Shown here piece after piece: positions 23,001-34,500 of a stretch of DNA of 64,000 bases (position 1 is its first letter; every line of letters starts with the position of its first letter). The notes under the pieces were generated by a model. It was not told where the DNA came from. It did not search any database and saw only the letters and a program-made list of their open reading frames with translations. This stretch comes from Ampullaceana balthica. Taxonomy: Eukaryota > Mollusca > Gastropoda > Lymnaeidae. The stretch is taken from the NCBI GenBank assembly GCA_944989445.1, contig CALYLW010000070.1, forward strand, positions 1,277,307 to 1,341,306. Reading direction: 5' to 3'. Made by a program: the position numbers and the translations under genes.

Positions 23001-24218
23001 GGGGAAGTCACTGCAGCCGATTTTCCAGATCCGGAAACCGACGACGAGAGTAGTCTGCAAGACGAGGGAGATGATACAACTGACACCGATGACGGGCAAG
23101 AAACATCTGAGGGTGGGGAGGCTACGGTAGAAAACACAGATGAAGAGATTGCAGAGAATGAGCTGGAGAAAAATGAGACTGAAGTTCCCGACAAAAGCGA
23201 GGAGGACGCGGGTGTCGAAGAAGAAGCGGGTAACGAGCACCAAACGGAAGCGAATGAAATCCAACCACTCATGACTGGGGAAATTGACCAAAAAGAGTCA
23301 GATGACGCAGACTTAACTGAAACGGATGAGAATGAAATGGTTACGGCAACTGAAGTTGACCAATGGGATTCTGATGACGCGTTTCTTGAAGATGCGGAGC
23401 GGAATGATCATGTAACGTCAGGGGATGTTGACCAAAGTGAGACAGATGACTTCAATCTAGATGACTTGGTCATGGGGGAGGCAACTGACGAGAGTGGGGT
23501 GGTTGACGAAACACAAAATGCTCATCAAACAAACACCAACGCCTGGCACAAGAGCACTGGACGTTCTTCCAGGAGAAAGGTTGGGCAGAACTTAATAGAA
23601 GATGTCGACGAGTGCAGGACGCGGGTTTTTTCTAAGGAGAAACTATCAGGCAGACAGACGACAAATGACAAAAAGAAGCAACCCAAAGAAAAATTTCGAG
23701 TCGAGTTAAACAAGGAAATGGCCTTCAAGTGGTTATTCAAACATTCTCCGCACCTGAAGAAACTGGACAGCATCATGAAGGAAACATCAGATGTTTCCCT
23801 CATCGACTTGGATTTCTCTCCTTCCCTTCATCCTGGACTAATTCCCCCATCTGGCTCCGTCAAACCCCATGCCACTGTGACCGGAAACAGGGCTCAGCAT
23901 AAAATGTGTGGGGTTGATGAAGTCCTTAAAACATCACAAAGATTTCCATTGCAGACAAAGTCAAAGGCAGAACATCAAAAGAATGCAGTGAAACCTGGTG
24001 AATATTTCTCGCCGGAGTGCAGTAAAGTCATGACCGATTGGCGGCGCAGACTTGAGAACTCGGCTAAATCTCGACAAGAACATGCTAGTTCTCATCCACT
24101 TCGTCATTCACCTTGGTTACCTAGATTTGTTGAAAGATGGAAGCATACCACCAGACGAAAGGACGCCACGGGCAGGCGGGCTAAGTACACTGCGTTAACG
24201 CAAGACGATTACGTGTGA
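19945..24218 (+). CDS. Two-Ig-domain single-pass membrane protein, 5 exons, 5' end missing
   Basis: Exons 19945-20032, 20572-20673, 21472-21607, 22125-22384 and 22772-24218 have GT/AG borders and phases 2, 2, 0, 2 that all agree, giving at least 676 aa. Ig domain 1 (V-like) is assembled from the first three exons: VGQTVRLNCG (Cys), VLAWTFN (Trp), then DTGVYECVV (second Cys). Ig domain 2 is in exon 4: LTLVCHS, RRWLLNQT, AGVWECQV, with NQT, NKT and NRT glycosylation sites. A membrane helix ALVFMIIGLVIVISFVIF is at about 22842-22910. The roughly 430-residue tail is acidic, then basic. No signal peptide exon was identified. It resembles invertebrate IgSF surface proteins in layout; I recognise no orthologue. 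Confidence 0.85.
20205..20487. mobile_element. GGGGCCGTCC-family MITE, copy 3
   Basis: Starts GGGGCCGTCCATAAAGTACG and ends GTACTTTATGGACGGCTCC; flanks CTT and TTT. It lies in an intron of the Ig gene. The interior closely matches copies at 13802-14076 and 42219-42477. Confidence 0.88.
20572..20673 (+). CDS. Ig gene exon encoding the first Cys and core Trp of Ig1
   Basis: Acceptor tgatccag, donor ccag|gtaaac. It reads LNCGHPLTDTVLSEL then VLAWTFNNEPLIMDP. The frame is fixed by the phases of both neighbours. Confidence 0.8.
21226..21393 (+). mobile_element. Small GGGAACATTG-ended MITE, intronic copy
   Basis: Begins AATGTTCCCCTGTGGC and ends AGAGGGAACATTG. The core CCGACGCCGCG...ACCGCGCAGCAAATTTTG matches the copies at 14386 and 43998. 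It lies just upstream of the Ig exon at 21472. Confidence 0.7.
21472..21607 (+). CDS. Ig gene exon completing Ig1
   Basis: Acceptor gttacgtcag, donor ctacag|gtattt. It encodes RMFFYKGNLDVADLIPSDTG then VYECVVKWGSG, the typical D.GVYEC end of an Ig fold. It ends in phase 0. Confidence 0.85.
22125..22384 (+). CDS. Ig gene exon encoding Ig2
   Basis: Acceptor ccaacag, donor gcctg|gtgggt. Unusually GC-rich for this window. It contains the Cys-Trp-Cys core of one complete Ig fold and three N-glycosylation sequons. Confidence 0.85.
22772..24218 (+). CDS. Ig gene last exon: membrane helix and cytoplasmic tail
   Basis: Acceptor ttaaaaatcag, stop TGA 24216-24218. After the membrane helix comes a strongly acidic stretch with about three loose repeats around TGEIDQKESDDADLTE, ATEVDQWDSDDAFLED and SGDVDQSETDDFNLDD. 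A basic Ser/Lys/Arg-rich C-terminus follows. No ITIM or ITAM was noticed. A possible ATTAAA poly(A) signal is at 24499-24504. Confidence 0.9.
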
Positions 24219-25799
24219 ATATTCAAAATACATTATCCTTCACCATTTTACCTCTATAATTGCTTCAATCGTATACCAAATAGTGGATATGTACGGCTTG
24301 AACGAACTTCAATATTACTTTAGAAACAAGTTTCAGAATTGACTGTAAATTAAATTATGTTAGCTGTTTTCATAAGGATATGGAATGTCAGGGTGAATGA
24401 AAAGTTTAAGGCGGGGGAGGCTACCAAGAATATCCAGCTCGTCACGTCTCTATACTGTTATAGCCATTGTGAATTATATTGTTATAATGTAATTTATTAT
24501 TAAACTGTAACAAATATGTGGTCCCTGGCTTGTCCTGCGTGCAATTCTTCGTGTGTGCTCATGCATGTAGTATGAGTTTCATCGGTATATTTCACATTAG
24601 TGGCGATAATGGAACGTTAGAATGTTATCTGGCTTAATTGAAGTCAAGACAATCTCGATTACGAGATAGAGAAACTGTAATCTCTATAACTTTAAGAAGA
24701 TGTCTTCCTAAATACGCGCTGTTTATTACACTGTCTAGTCGATGAGATTGTTAACTGAACACCGGGAGTGTCATAAAGCGTTGATATAAGCAGTAGTTAA
24801 TTTTAATGTACAGCTTACGGCGTCAATTGAAGACAGCAGATTCCATTCTCAGCCATCTCTCGCCGGTAACCTAACTGAGCCGGATTAACCAAACGTGCTG
24901 TGCTAAGTGCTAAAAGGCCCCCTGTGCTTCTATCTACCTTACCCATTATTCCAAAACCGGCGTTTTGGCCATGCCCCGAGAGCAAGGAGAAAACAAAGTT
25001 TCAGGAGCCGATCTTGTGGGTTTCCGCCCTAATGCTTCTGTAGGTAAGCACGAAACAAAAACGTCAAAGAGCCCAGGGGGTGGGGGAAGAGGTAAACGTA
25101 AGAACATGTTTTGTGTTGCACAATTCAAGTCTCGTCAACCTGGGCTGACAGAGATTTCCTACCCGCTAAAAGCCGAGGGCAGACAAGTGGGTGATAAGAA
25201 TTCTGAGATGAATGCCATAATCTAGCTGTCCCCCCGCAGGTTGGTTGAAAGGCCATCAAAATTCTGCCATGCTACAATAGAATCTCAACGATTCGGTTTG
25301 CCCAACAGAACACCCATTTAAGACAGTTTTAGAGGTATCAAATACTGTTGAATACCGATACCGCCGCTGTCATAGACGAAGCTGTAATGTTGTTGCTTTT
25401 TTGTTAGTTGCAAGATGCAAGATGTGGATGAAACTCGGGTACGTGAGGCAGTTAGTTCCAATCCTGGCTTCACCTCCAAATGTTCACACCAATGTATTGG
25501 TATAGGGATGTCCAGCTGGACGTGTGATGTTGGTTGCTTGCTCCAGTCCAAGGCTAAGAGAAAAGCCTAACATAACTAACAGCTGGCTAACGTTCGTCAA
25601 AGAAACAATGACGCTGTGAATGCCGCAAGGCCATTGAGACTATTGAGATTGATGTGTGTGTGTGTGTCAAATTGATGGAAAACACGGCAACCAGTAGCCA
25701 GAGCTGGACAATGAAATTTAATTTGTAATACTGTATACAATTCTACAAAAGATATTAGTAGGTACTTTCATCTATAATGAAAAAATCATTGGTGTATTT
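24219..25799. other. 3' flank of the Ig gene
   Basis: Includes the probable 3' UTR to about 24520. I recognise no other gene or element here; small open frames lack codon or domain support. Confidence 0.5.
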
Positions 25800-25971
25800 T
25801 TTTATAATGTTTAAAAATAAACCAAAATGCGTATTTTAACTCAATTTCCGTTGGTAATTGCGTTTATACATTTGAAATGTCTGTGCACTGTTCTTCGAGC
25901 TTGCACATGTAACTCCTCCTGAACCATACCAGTTCGGCTCTTTTGCAAATATGCTAAGGAGGTCCCATGGA
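25800..25971. repeat. Dispersed repeat R1, copy 1, left half
   Basis: Matches about 37738-37870 (GCGTTTATA, TGAAATGTCTGT, AACTCCTCCTGAAC, TTTTGCAAATATG, AAGGAGGTC). Its continuation resumes at 27103 after the hAT insertion. Confidence 0.8.
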
Positions 25972-25979
25972 TGTGCAAC

Positions 25980-27094
25980 CAGGCCCGGATTTAAGAGACC
26001 CAGGGCCCCTAGGCACTTTTTACTTTTGGGCATCTCGAAGCAATTTTGGAAATTTAGCAAATTAAATGCTGCAGTACAGAACATATAATTTGTTTTGACA
26101 CAAGTGACTTTAATAAACATCAAAATAATATTAGTCTTGAGAGAATATCTCACAATGAAATAAAATTTATCTACATGAGAAATGTCCGGAGTAGAGTCAA
26201 CAGAAATAGAGAAATATTTTGCTTTTTTAACAAATCCCAGTAACGATTGTATTGTAATTATTTCTTTTTCTTCCTTTTCTACCATGATATTAACCATTTC
26301 ATCGCATATTTTTGACGAAAGATATGATGTTATGCCACTTCCTTTGTTACCGTTGCGTTTTATGTGTAAGTCCAGAAAAGGATCAAACTCAGCCAAAACT
26401 TCTATGGTCATAACATAGTTCCCACTGCTTTTTTTAAAATCCTAATCAGAAAGTGAGCTCACAACAGACACAATGCGCCTCAAAACCTTTTCTGTGGCTC
26501 CCTGGCTTCCTATTCCCCGACCTAACATGTTCCGTGTCATTATATTGGTGACCAAAGGTATGCAGGTGAAATTGTAGAAGGCCATCTAGTTAAATGCATT
26601 AAAACGCATTGAAACCTTTGGCAGGTCCCCATAAACTACCGGTGACATCTCCCTGGCCTCTGGTCAAGTCAGTCGACATTAAAAAAAATTTCTCCCGGTC
26701 CCTGTGATTATCTGTAATCTGAAATCCAAATACCGGCTCGGGCGGTGTCTTGTCCTGTGTGTGGTATGGGGAGGGGGAAGTCGGGGTCGTGCCGTTTTTT
26801 TTACTGGTGGTGCAATCTGTCACACCCACCCTACGCTTTCTCCAAAATATCGCAACAGCAGCTCATAACGCGGCTTACAATGACAAACCAACACAAACGA
26901 ACCCCGTGCACTTGACTACTGGGCAGTGTATGCAAAAAGTAGTAAAAATATTTATTATACTATTATTTTCGATAAAGCTTTTTGATAATAAAGCCAAGCT
27001 TTTGCGCTCATGTAAAGATTCCACCACCGGGGCCCCTTGGCTGGCTGGGTCCTAGGCCCGGGCCTTGTGGGCCTAGGCGGTAATCCAGGCCCTG
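25980..27094 (-). mobile_element. hAT element remnant (ZMYM1-like transposase), 1.1 kb
   Basis: Begins CAGGCCCGGATTTAAGAG and ends GGTAATCCAGGCCCTG. It is flanked by a perfect 8-bp duplication TGTGCAAC (25972-25979 and 27095-27102). The host repeat is preserved without the insertion near 37870. Most of the transposase has been lost. Confidence 0.93.
26060..26411 (-). pseudogene. hAT transposase fragment
   Basis: Minus-strand frame reads EVLAEFDPFLDLHIKRNG, SYLSSKICDEMVNIM, AKYFSISVDSTPDISHVD and FYFIVRY, the segment leading into the RNase H-like core of ZMYM1-type hAT proteins. After FIVRY the similarity stops, leaving a truncated internal-deletion copy. Confidence 0.8.
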
Positions 27095-27102
27095 TGTGCA
27101 AC

Positions 27103-27660
27103 GGCCAAAAAAATACCGAAAAGTTTTACTGGATTTCCTGGAAAATCTATTTTTTAAAAACAGAAAAAATATCAGTATTTTGACAATTTCTCGCCAACCA
27201 TAACATCTATCGGGTTGAAACAAACGCCAAACAATAGCTAATAATATTTAGAACAATGTTGGAGAAGGAATTTTTAAAAAATCTATTTTCGTTCGACTGC
27301 CGTAATTTTAGCAGCAATTTTTGAATGCAATTGCTTTGTTTAGCTTCAGAATTATTGATTTGAAATGACTTTTAATGTCATCTAGAATGATAGTTAATGG
27401 GGTTTTCCCGCTTTGTGAGTGCTAATGTTAGATTGTTGCGCGGTGCGCATTATATTGACATATTCTTGGTGTGACGCAGCGTGAGGGGATATGACGTCAT
27501 ATTGTGTTTAGTTTCAGAATTAATTATTTGAATCGACTTTTATTGTAATATTTGTAATCTAGAATGATTTCACTTGAATAAAAAAAAATCATTGGAAATT
27601 GCGTTTAAGTACTCTTTCGAGTCTTTAAATTACCTTTTATGAGTACTGACTGATGCTGCT
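27103..27660. repeat. Dispersed repeat R1, copy 1, right half
   Basis: Aligns with about 37870-38350 and again 38855-38910. Landmarks are GGCCAAAAAA, ATATCAGTATTTTG, CGCCAACCATAACA, AATAATATTTAGAACAATG and GCGCGGTGCGCATTATATTG. In the 37-kb copy the sequence lies inside a Tigger element, so R1 may be Tigger interior. Confidence 0.8.
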
Positions 27661-29297
<1,637 letters not shown>

Positions 29298-29520
29298 TTT
29301 ATCACCCGCCAAAAATGACGGAAGTTTTCAAAATAAATACACATCAGATTTTAAAAAAACGTAATACAGAACTTTCATTTATTTCATTTATTTTTATTTG
29401 ATTCATCTATTATCATATTGAACAATTTTATGCGGAACGTTCGAAAAGTGTTATTATTGGTGCATTAATTTGGTGCGCTCCTTTCTAAAAGTAGTAGCAC
29501 TCTAAAACAAAATCGGTCGC
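29298..29520 (-). repeat. Dispersed repeat, copy 2 (inverted relative to 5882-6082)
   Basis: Reverse complement shares GCGCACCAAATTA, TTTTCGAACGTTC, AAGTTCTGTATTACGT and GAAAACTTCCGTCAT words with 5882-6082. Confidence 0.75.
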
Positions 29521-29914
29521 AGCGCCATCTAACTATAATTACATCCATACATACAGACAACGGGAATTATGTATATTGATATTTAACTTTCATCTGCATC
29601 TCGTTTAAGTGTTTTGACGTCATAATTTAAATAGCACTTTTCTATACTCCATTAGAACCTTTTAGTGCGCAATGTCATGTAAGAAATATAAATAATTTTT
29701 ATAATTTTTAGTGCACCTTAATTAATAGAAAATCTTTTTTTTAAAGAGAATACTTTTATTTATTAATTTATGTTAAAAAGTCATCCTTATAATACTTATA
29801 ATAAAAATATACATGAAGCCTAGTGTACAAATGGAATAAATAATATTTGAATCTTATTCACTTTTTAATCTCAGTTGAACTTCCTGCGTTGAGTGAGCGT
29901 CTTGTTGAAGCGGG

Positions 29915-30110
29915 CAGTGGCGTCCCTAGATGTGGTGTCACCCAGTTCGGTAGCTCATGGCGTCACCCCCTCATGGACCTTCTCCGAGTCTCCCCGTGCC
30001 AAATAAGGCTTATAAGGGGAATATACATAATTTTACGTTTTGGAGTCACACTTTGTGAAGGTGTTACCCGGTGCGGTCCGTACCACCCGCACCCGCTAGT
30101 GACGCCTCTG
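29915..30110. mobile_element. hAT-like MITE, CAGAGGCGT family, 196 bp
   Basis: Ends CAGTGGCGTCCCTAG and CTAGTGACGCCTCTG, with a perfect 8-bp duplication GAAGCGGG at 29907-29914 and 30111-30118. It is inverted relative to the copies at 12333 and 61772. Confidence 0.92.
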
Positions 30111-30386
30111 GAAGCGGGTAGCATTCGTCTCACGTTCTAATAAATCATTAGGTTATCATTGGTGGTATTATTCAATGTATCATTCATGTTGTGGTGACCA
30201 CCAACCCTCCTGGTCATGACTCCCGAAAGTTATTGTGGGGAAAAAAAAACAACTAGTTGTCAAAATTATTACGATTAAAATTGAGATCCCTTCATCTATA
30301 ATTTTTTTGTTTGAAAAAACTTGTTCAAATCACTATAGGGTGTCCAGAAATCTGATTTCACGTTGCATGTTTATCATGCCACCATC

Positions 30387-30392
30387 TTTATT
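30387..30392 (-). promoter_or_regulatory. Candidate poly(A) signal of Poxn
   Basis: AATAAA on minus, about 160 nt past the stop of the last Poxn exon. Confidence 0.4.
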
Positions 30393-30552
30393 TGGTGGAT
30401 CGGTCAGAATTTAAAATCGCCTCAGTTTTAAGAATTCCGATCATGCAGTAAGTATCTGAGGCGAAGGCTGCACAGTTGAGATGGTGTACCTCGAGTCATT
30501 CGAAGATGAGATGATGTTCCTTGTGTTTTTAATTACTCGGTAAGTTTCAGTT

Positions 30553-31559
30553 CTAGGTTGGTGAAAGTGTACTTCCCAATGCCCCGTGATCCTTCAGCTG
30601 AAAGGGCAGCAGGGATCCTAGAGACGGCGCCGTGCTACAGAATGAGGTCATCGACTGTCCAAGTAAGGGCAAAAAATTCGGACCTGACAGGCAGAATCTT
30701 GGATCTGGGGTGAAAGCGAACCCGGGGTAACGACTCGCAGCGAATCCGTAGCCGTTGAAGAAAGCGAGTTTGGACTCCAGGATGTGACTCCCCCCAGGTA
30801 GCCCGAGGCCAGCGTACGTGGTCAGGGCCGGGTGAGGGGCTGGCCGAGGCTTTACGGGGAAATGTGACGCTGATAGTTCGGGTAGAAATACCGGTGATGT
30901 AACGGAAACGTGCGACGACGTTTGATGGGGAGATGAATTGAACCTTCGATAGTAAGGTCTCGGGTCTGGACTAGACCTGCGTGGCAGCCGTTTGTCAGGG
31001 CTTGACCTGCGTGGCAGCCGCTTGTCAGGACTCGACCTGCGTGGCATTCTATCATCTGGATTTAATCGGCGTTTCAGGGAATTCTCTGGACTCGACGTGC
31101 GTGGAAGATGATTGCCAGGACTAGACCTGCATTGCGGGTGATTCTCAGGACTTTGCCTGCGTGGCAGGTGATTGTCTGGACTTAACCTGCGCAGATGGCT
31201 TGGTTCAGGACTTGACTTACGATGGCTTGGATGCTGAGATTTCATTAAGTCGTTTCCTGAACAGTCTTCATTATGACTGCCGCTAATCGAATCTTTTTCG
31301 TTTCCAACGGGGCAGCATTCGCTAACGTTGTTTGGTCGGTCTTGTTTTGTAATGATGTCAGTTCCTGTTGATGGACCTTTAGATTCCTCCTCGTCCATCT
31401 CGCTGATGCCTGGTGGCTTGTCCCGTTGTGGCGCCTCGCTTGGGGTCTCTGACACACTTTTAACTGTTGATGTATTTGTTGGCGACCTCGACTTGTCCTG
31501 TGCGTGCTTGCCATTGTCAACACAGACCGCATGTTTACTGAAAATGTCTCTTTCTTCAT
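30553..31559 (-). CDS. Poxn: Poxn last exon (C-terminal region)
   Basis: Acceptor ttttgtcgcag; 335 codons including the stop. After an acidic/Ser/Thr-rich part come nine 10-residue repeats (30946-31215), then a Pro/aromatic-rich end with [15 protein letters not shown] and FLPLLGQS. This part is not recognised as a domain and probably holds activation or repression functions (inference). Confidence 0.85.
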
Positions 31560-34500
31560 CTGCGACAAAATGATTAAAATTTTGATGAACTTTTTTAGAA
31601 TCGTCACTTTAGAGAAACATATGGAATACTAAATACTTTTTGATAATTATGACATAATAATAAAAACGTGATACCATAATAGAAAGAGCGGCTACACAAT
31701 TCTGTTTAGAAATTGTCCTGTTGAATAACTTGTTGAAAATAATTTTTAGACCAACGCCTCAGTTCTAAAAAAATATTATAAATTGCAAAAGATAAACCAG
31801 TCCTTGTGTAACCATAATTTTTCTTTAACAAACGTCGTCAATAACTTTTATTCTAGAATCTAATTATCTTATTGACCTGTCTAAAATCTCATACCACACA
31901 ACACCTGAATCTAATTATGATAGATAAACGTGTCCTCGGACAACAGTAAAGTGTACATACAACAAATTGCTGTAATAAAATTGGGGGGGGGGTAACTTTT
32001 TTATTATCAGAAAGAAAAGAAGAGGTATTAAAGATTGTTACTGTTTTGTTTAATTGATTAATTGGTTGCTGAACTGGTTAACGCTAGACCACATGGCACT
32101 CTAAGACGTATTGCTTAAATTATGTAGATGAAAGTAGGACATGATTTAGATTGAAACTTTAAATTGGGTTTTAGTTAGAAAAAATATTGTGCTCCTTTTA
32201 ATTAATCCAACTTAATTTTATCTTCCTTTTATTATACCCATGTCATGAAAATACAGTTACAAAAAACAACAGGATATGAATAGAAAATATCCGGAAGTGG
32301 AAAAAAGTATAAGCGCCGACTAGGGACGTGTTCCATTGGATACCAGTCTCACCTGATGTACTATCTCTTCCTCTTTTACGTTGAGTTGTCGATCTTGAAA
32401 CGTCACAATCACTGCAGCCCTCACCACACCGTGAGAGCCGTTCCGCCCGCTGGTGACGTGCAGTGTCTTCGGGCGACCCCACCCTGTAGGTGATGTTGCT
32501 ATTTCTCGTCTCGCTAGGGAGAGGCTGGACGAGACGAGGGTAGGACAGGCCCGGGACTGAGAGGTGTGTGTACCAGGGTTGTTGGTAGGTTGTCAAGTGA
32601 GTCATGGGAACGTGCTGCTGTGGGTACCCCTCAGATTGGGGATACGCCCCTGTCAGCCTGAAAGAGAATTATAACATTTAATCCATATCACTCTTCAACG
32701 GAGATAAATGTATTTTATTTCACTTAAAAATGATATATTTGAGAACAATGTCTAAAAGTACCAAGAGAACAATTTTTAAAAGTTTGATCTGTCAAAACTC
32801 AGTTTGACAGGATTTTCTTTAAAAACCAGAACAATATTGTCATGTGAGAATGACGAGATGGATGACAGAGAGGTCACGTGAGTGAAGCGTGGGAGAATGT
32901 TCGATAGGGATGGAAAGATGGCTGACTGTGTTGATAATGTCTCCACGATGTGAAAACTCAATTTTTTATTTATGTTGTTCCTATTAAAGTTATTTCATTG
33001 ACATTAGTGATTCAAGGAATTATTGCATGAAAGATTGTGCTATGTGAGAACGCCTACACCACACATTAAAAGTGAAGGTGTGACAAATATTCAAATATGG
33101 GGCCGTCCATAACTGACGTCACGCGATTTTGGACGATTTTTGACCCCCCCCCCTCGTCACGCGTCGTCACACAAAGTTAGACCCCCCCCCTCTAAAATTA
33201 CGTCACAAAGCTTTGACGTAACAAATAAATAAACAAAAACAAAAAAAACAACTTATTTTCTTTTTGAAAATAAGTATGTTTCAAATCACTTTTATTGCCA
33301 TTTAAGTATTTATAATTTATTTAGTGAAGGTCTACATCTACATTGTAATATCGTAACCCGCGTGAAGCATTTTTAAAAACAAATTTAACCGGCCTTCAGA
33401 AAACGAACTGTGTTAACATCCTCCTTAGATTATATTTTATTTTAATACATACAAATTAAACATTGACTATTAATCATCACGGTTAACGTCTTTGTTTAGA
33501 AAAAAAAATATTTAAAAATAATATTTTTAAAATGTATTTAAAAATTATTTTTTTTAAATCCCTCAATTGTCTGACGGGCATCCCGAAAGAAAGAGGTCGG
33601 CGAACAGGGGTAAATAACCTCATCTGGGGGTCAAAAGGGAATTCTTGGGGGTAATGCAGACTCATTTGGGACATATAACATCCACTACAATCTACTAGAT
33701 ATATTAAAATACGTCATGTGTACGTGTACGCTTGGAACATATGCCCATTATTGAACCGGTTCCTTCCAGAAAATGCATTTTTAAAAATTTGACAACTATG
33801 TAGATTTCTTACTACATTCTATACGAATACACGTAAATCCACCCTACTTTCATTTATATTGACACGAGTGACAATAATCTTAATCCACATGACTTGACTG
33901 TATCAAGTATCCTTCTGTGATATTTAAAATTAATGCCTTAAAAACTGAGCTAAGAAGAAAAGTTGTTTGTGTGCTCCTCTCGAATTGCGATGTCAAGAAT
34001 TTGATGCATTCAATAAAGTTAATGAATACTTGACTAACTTTAAATGGGCTCATTTATCATTATATCTAGAATGGCCAGGGGCGTTTGACCAAAAACCAAT
34101 CGAACAATTATATCAAAAACGTTTATAATTCTATCAATAGATGGGGGGATCTTTTCTTTTTACAGAATAAAGGATATTCCGTGTTGTTTTGACTTAAAAT
34201 ATCGACACATAATCCTATTCAGATCATTTTTAGACACGTGTCATGCTTGTAAAACTCACCATTAGCATTTTCGGGGGGGGGGCTAAAGACGCTCCCCTAA
34301 ATCCCCGAGTCATGTGAGCAGAACCTAGAGTCTGGGGGTGGGGGGGGGGTAACGCACACATAAACTTGTATATTTTGGGGTAACGGGCAAAAATGTTCGC
34401 CGACTCCTGCCGTAATAGAATCAACCAAACGGAGCTGCGGTTACATCACAAATGCTTTGATGTCAACATCAAACGACGCAATTTCATACGTTATCTTGTG

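Noticed and set aside
22742..23291. Minus-strand Ser-rich and Leu-rich frames of 141-176 codons
   Set aside because: Shadows of the acidic tail of the Ig membrane protein on the + strand.
25836..26411. 191-codon minus-strand frame as a working gene
   Set aside because: It is a truncated hAT transposase piece that runs out of the element into the flanking repeat R1.
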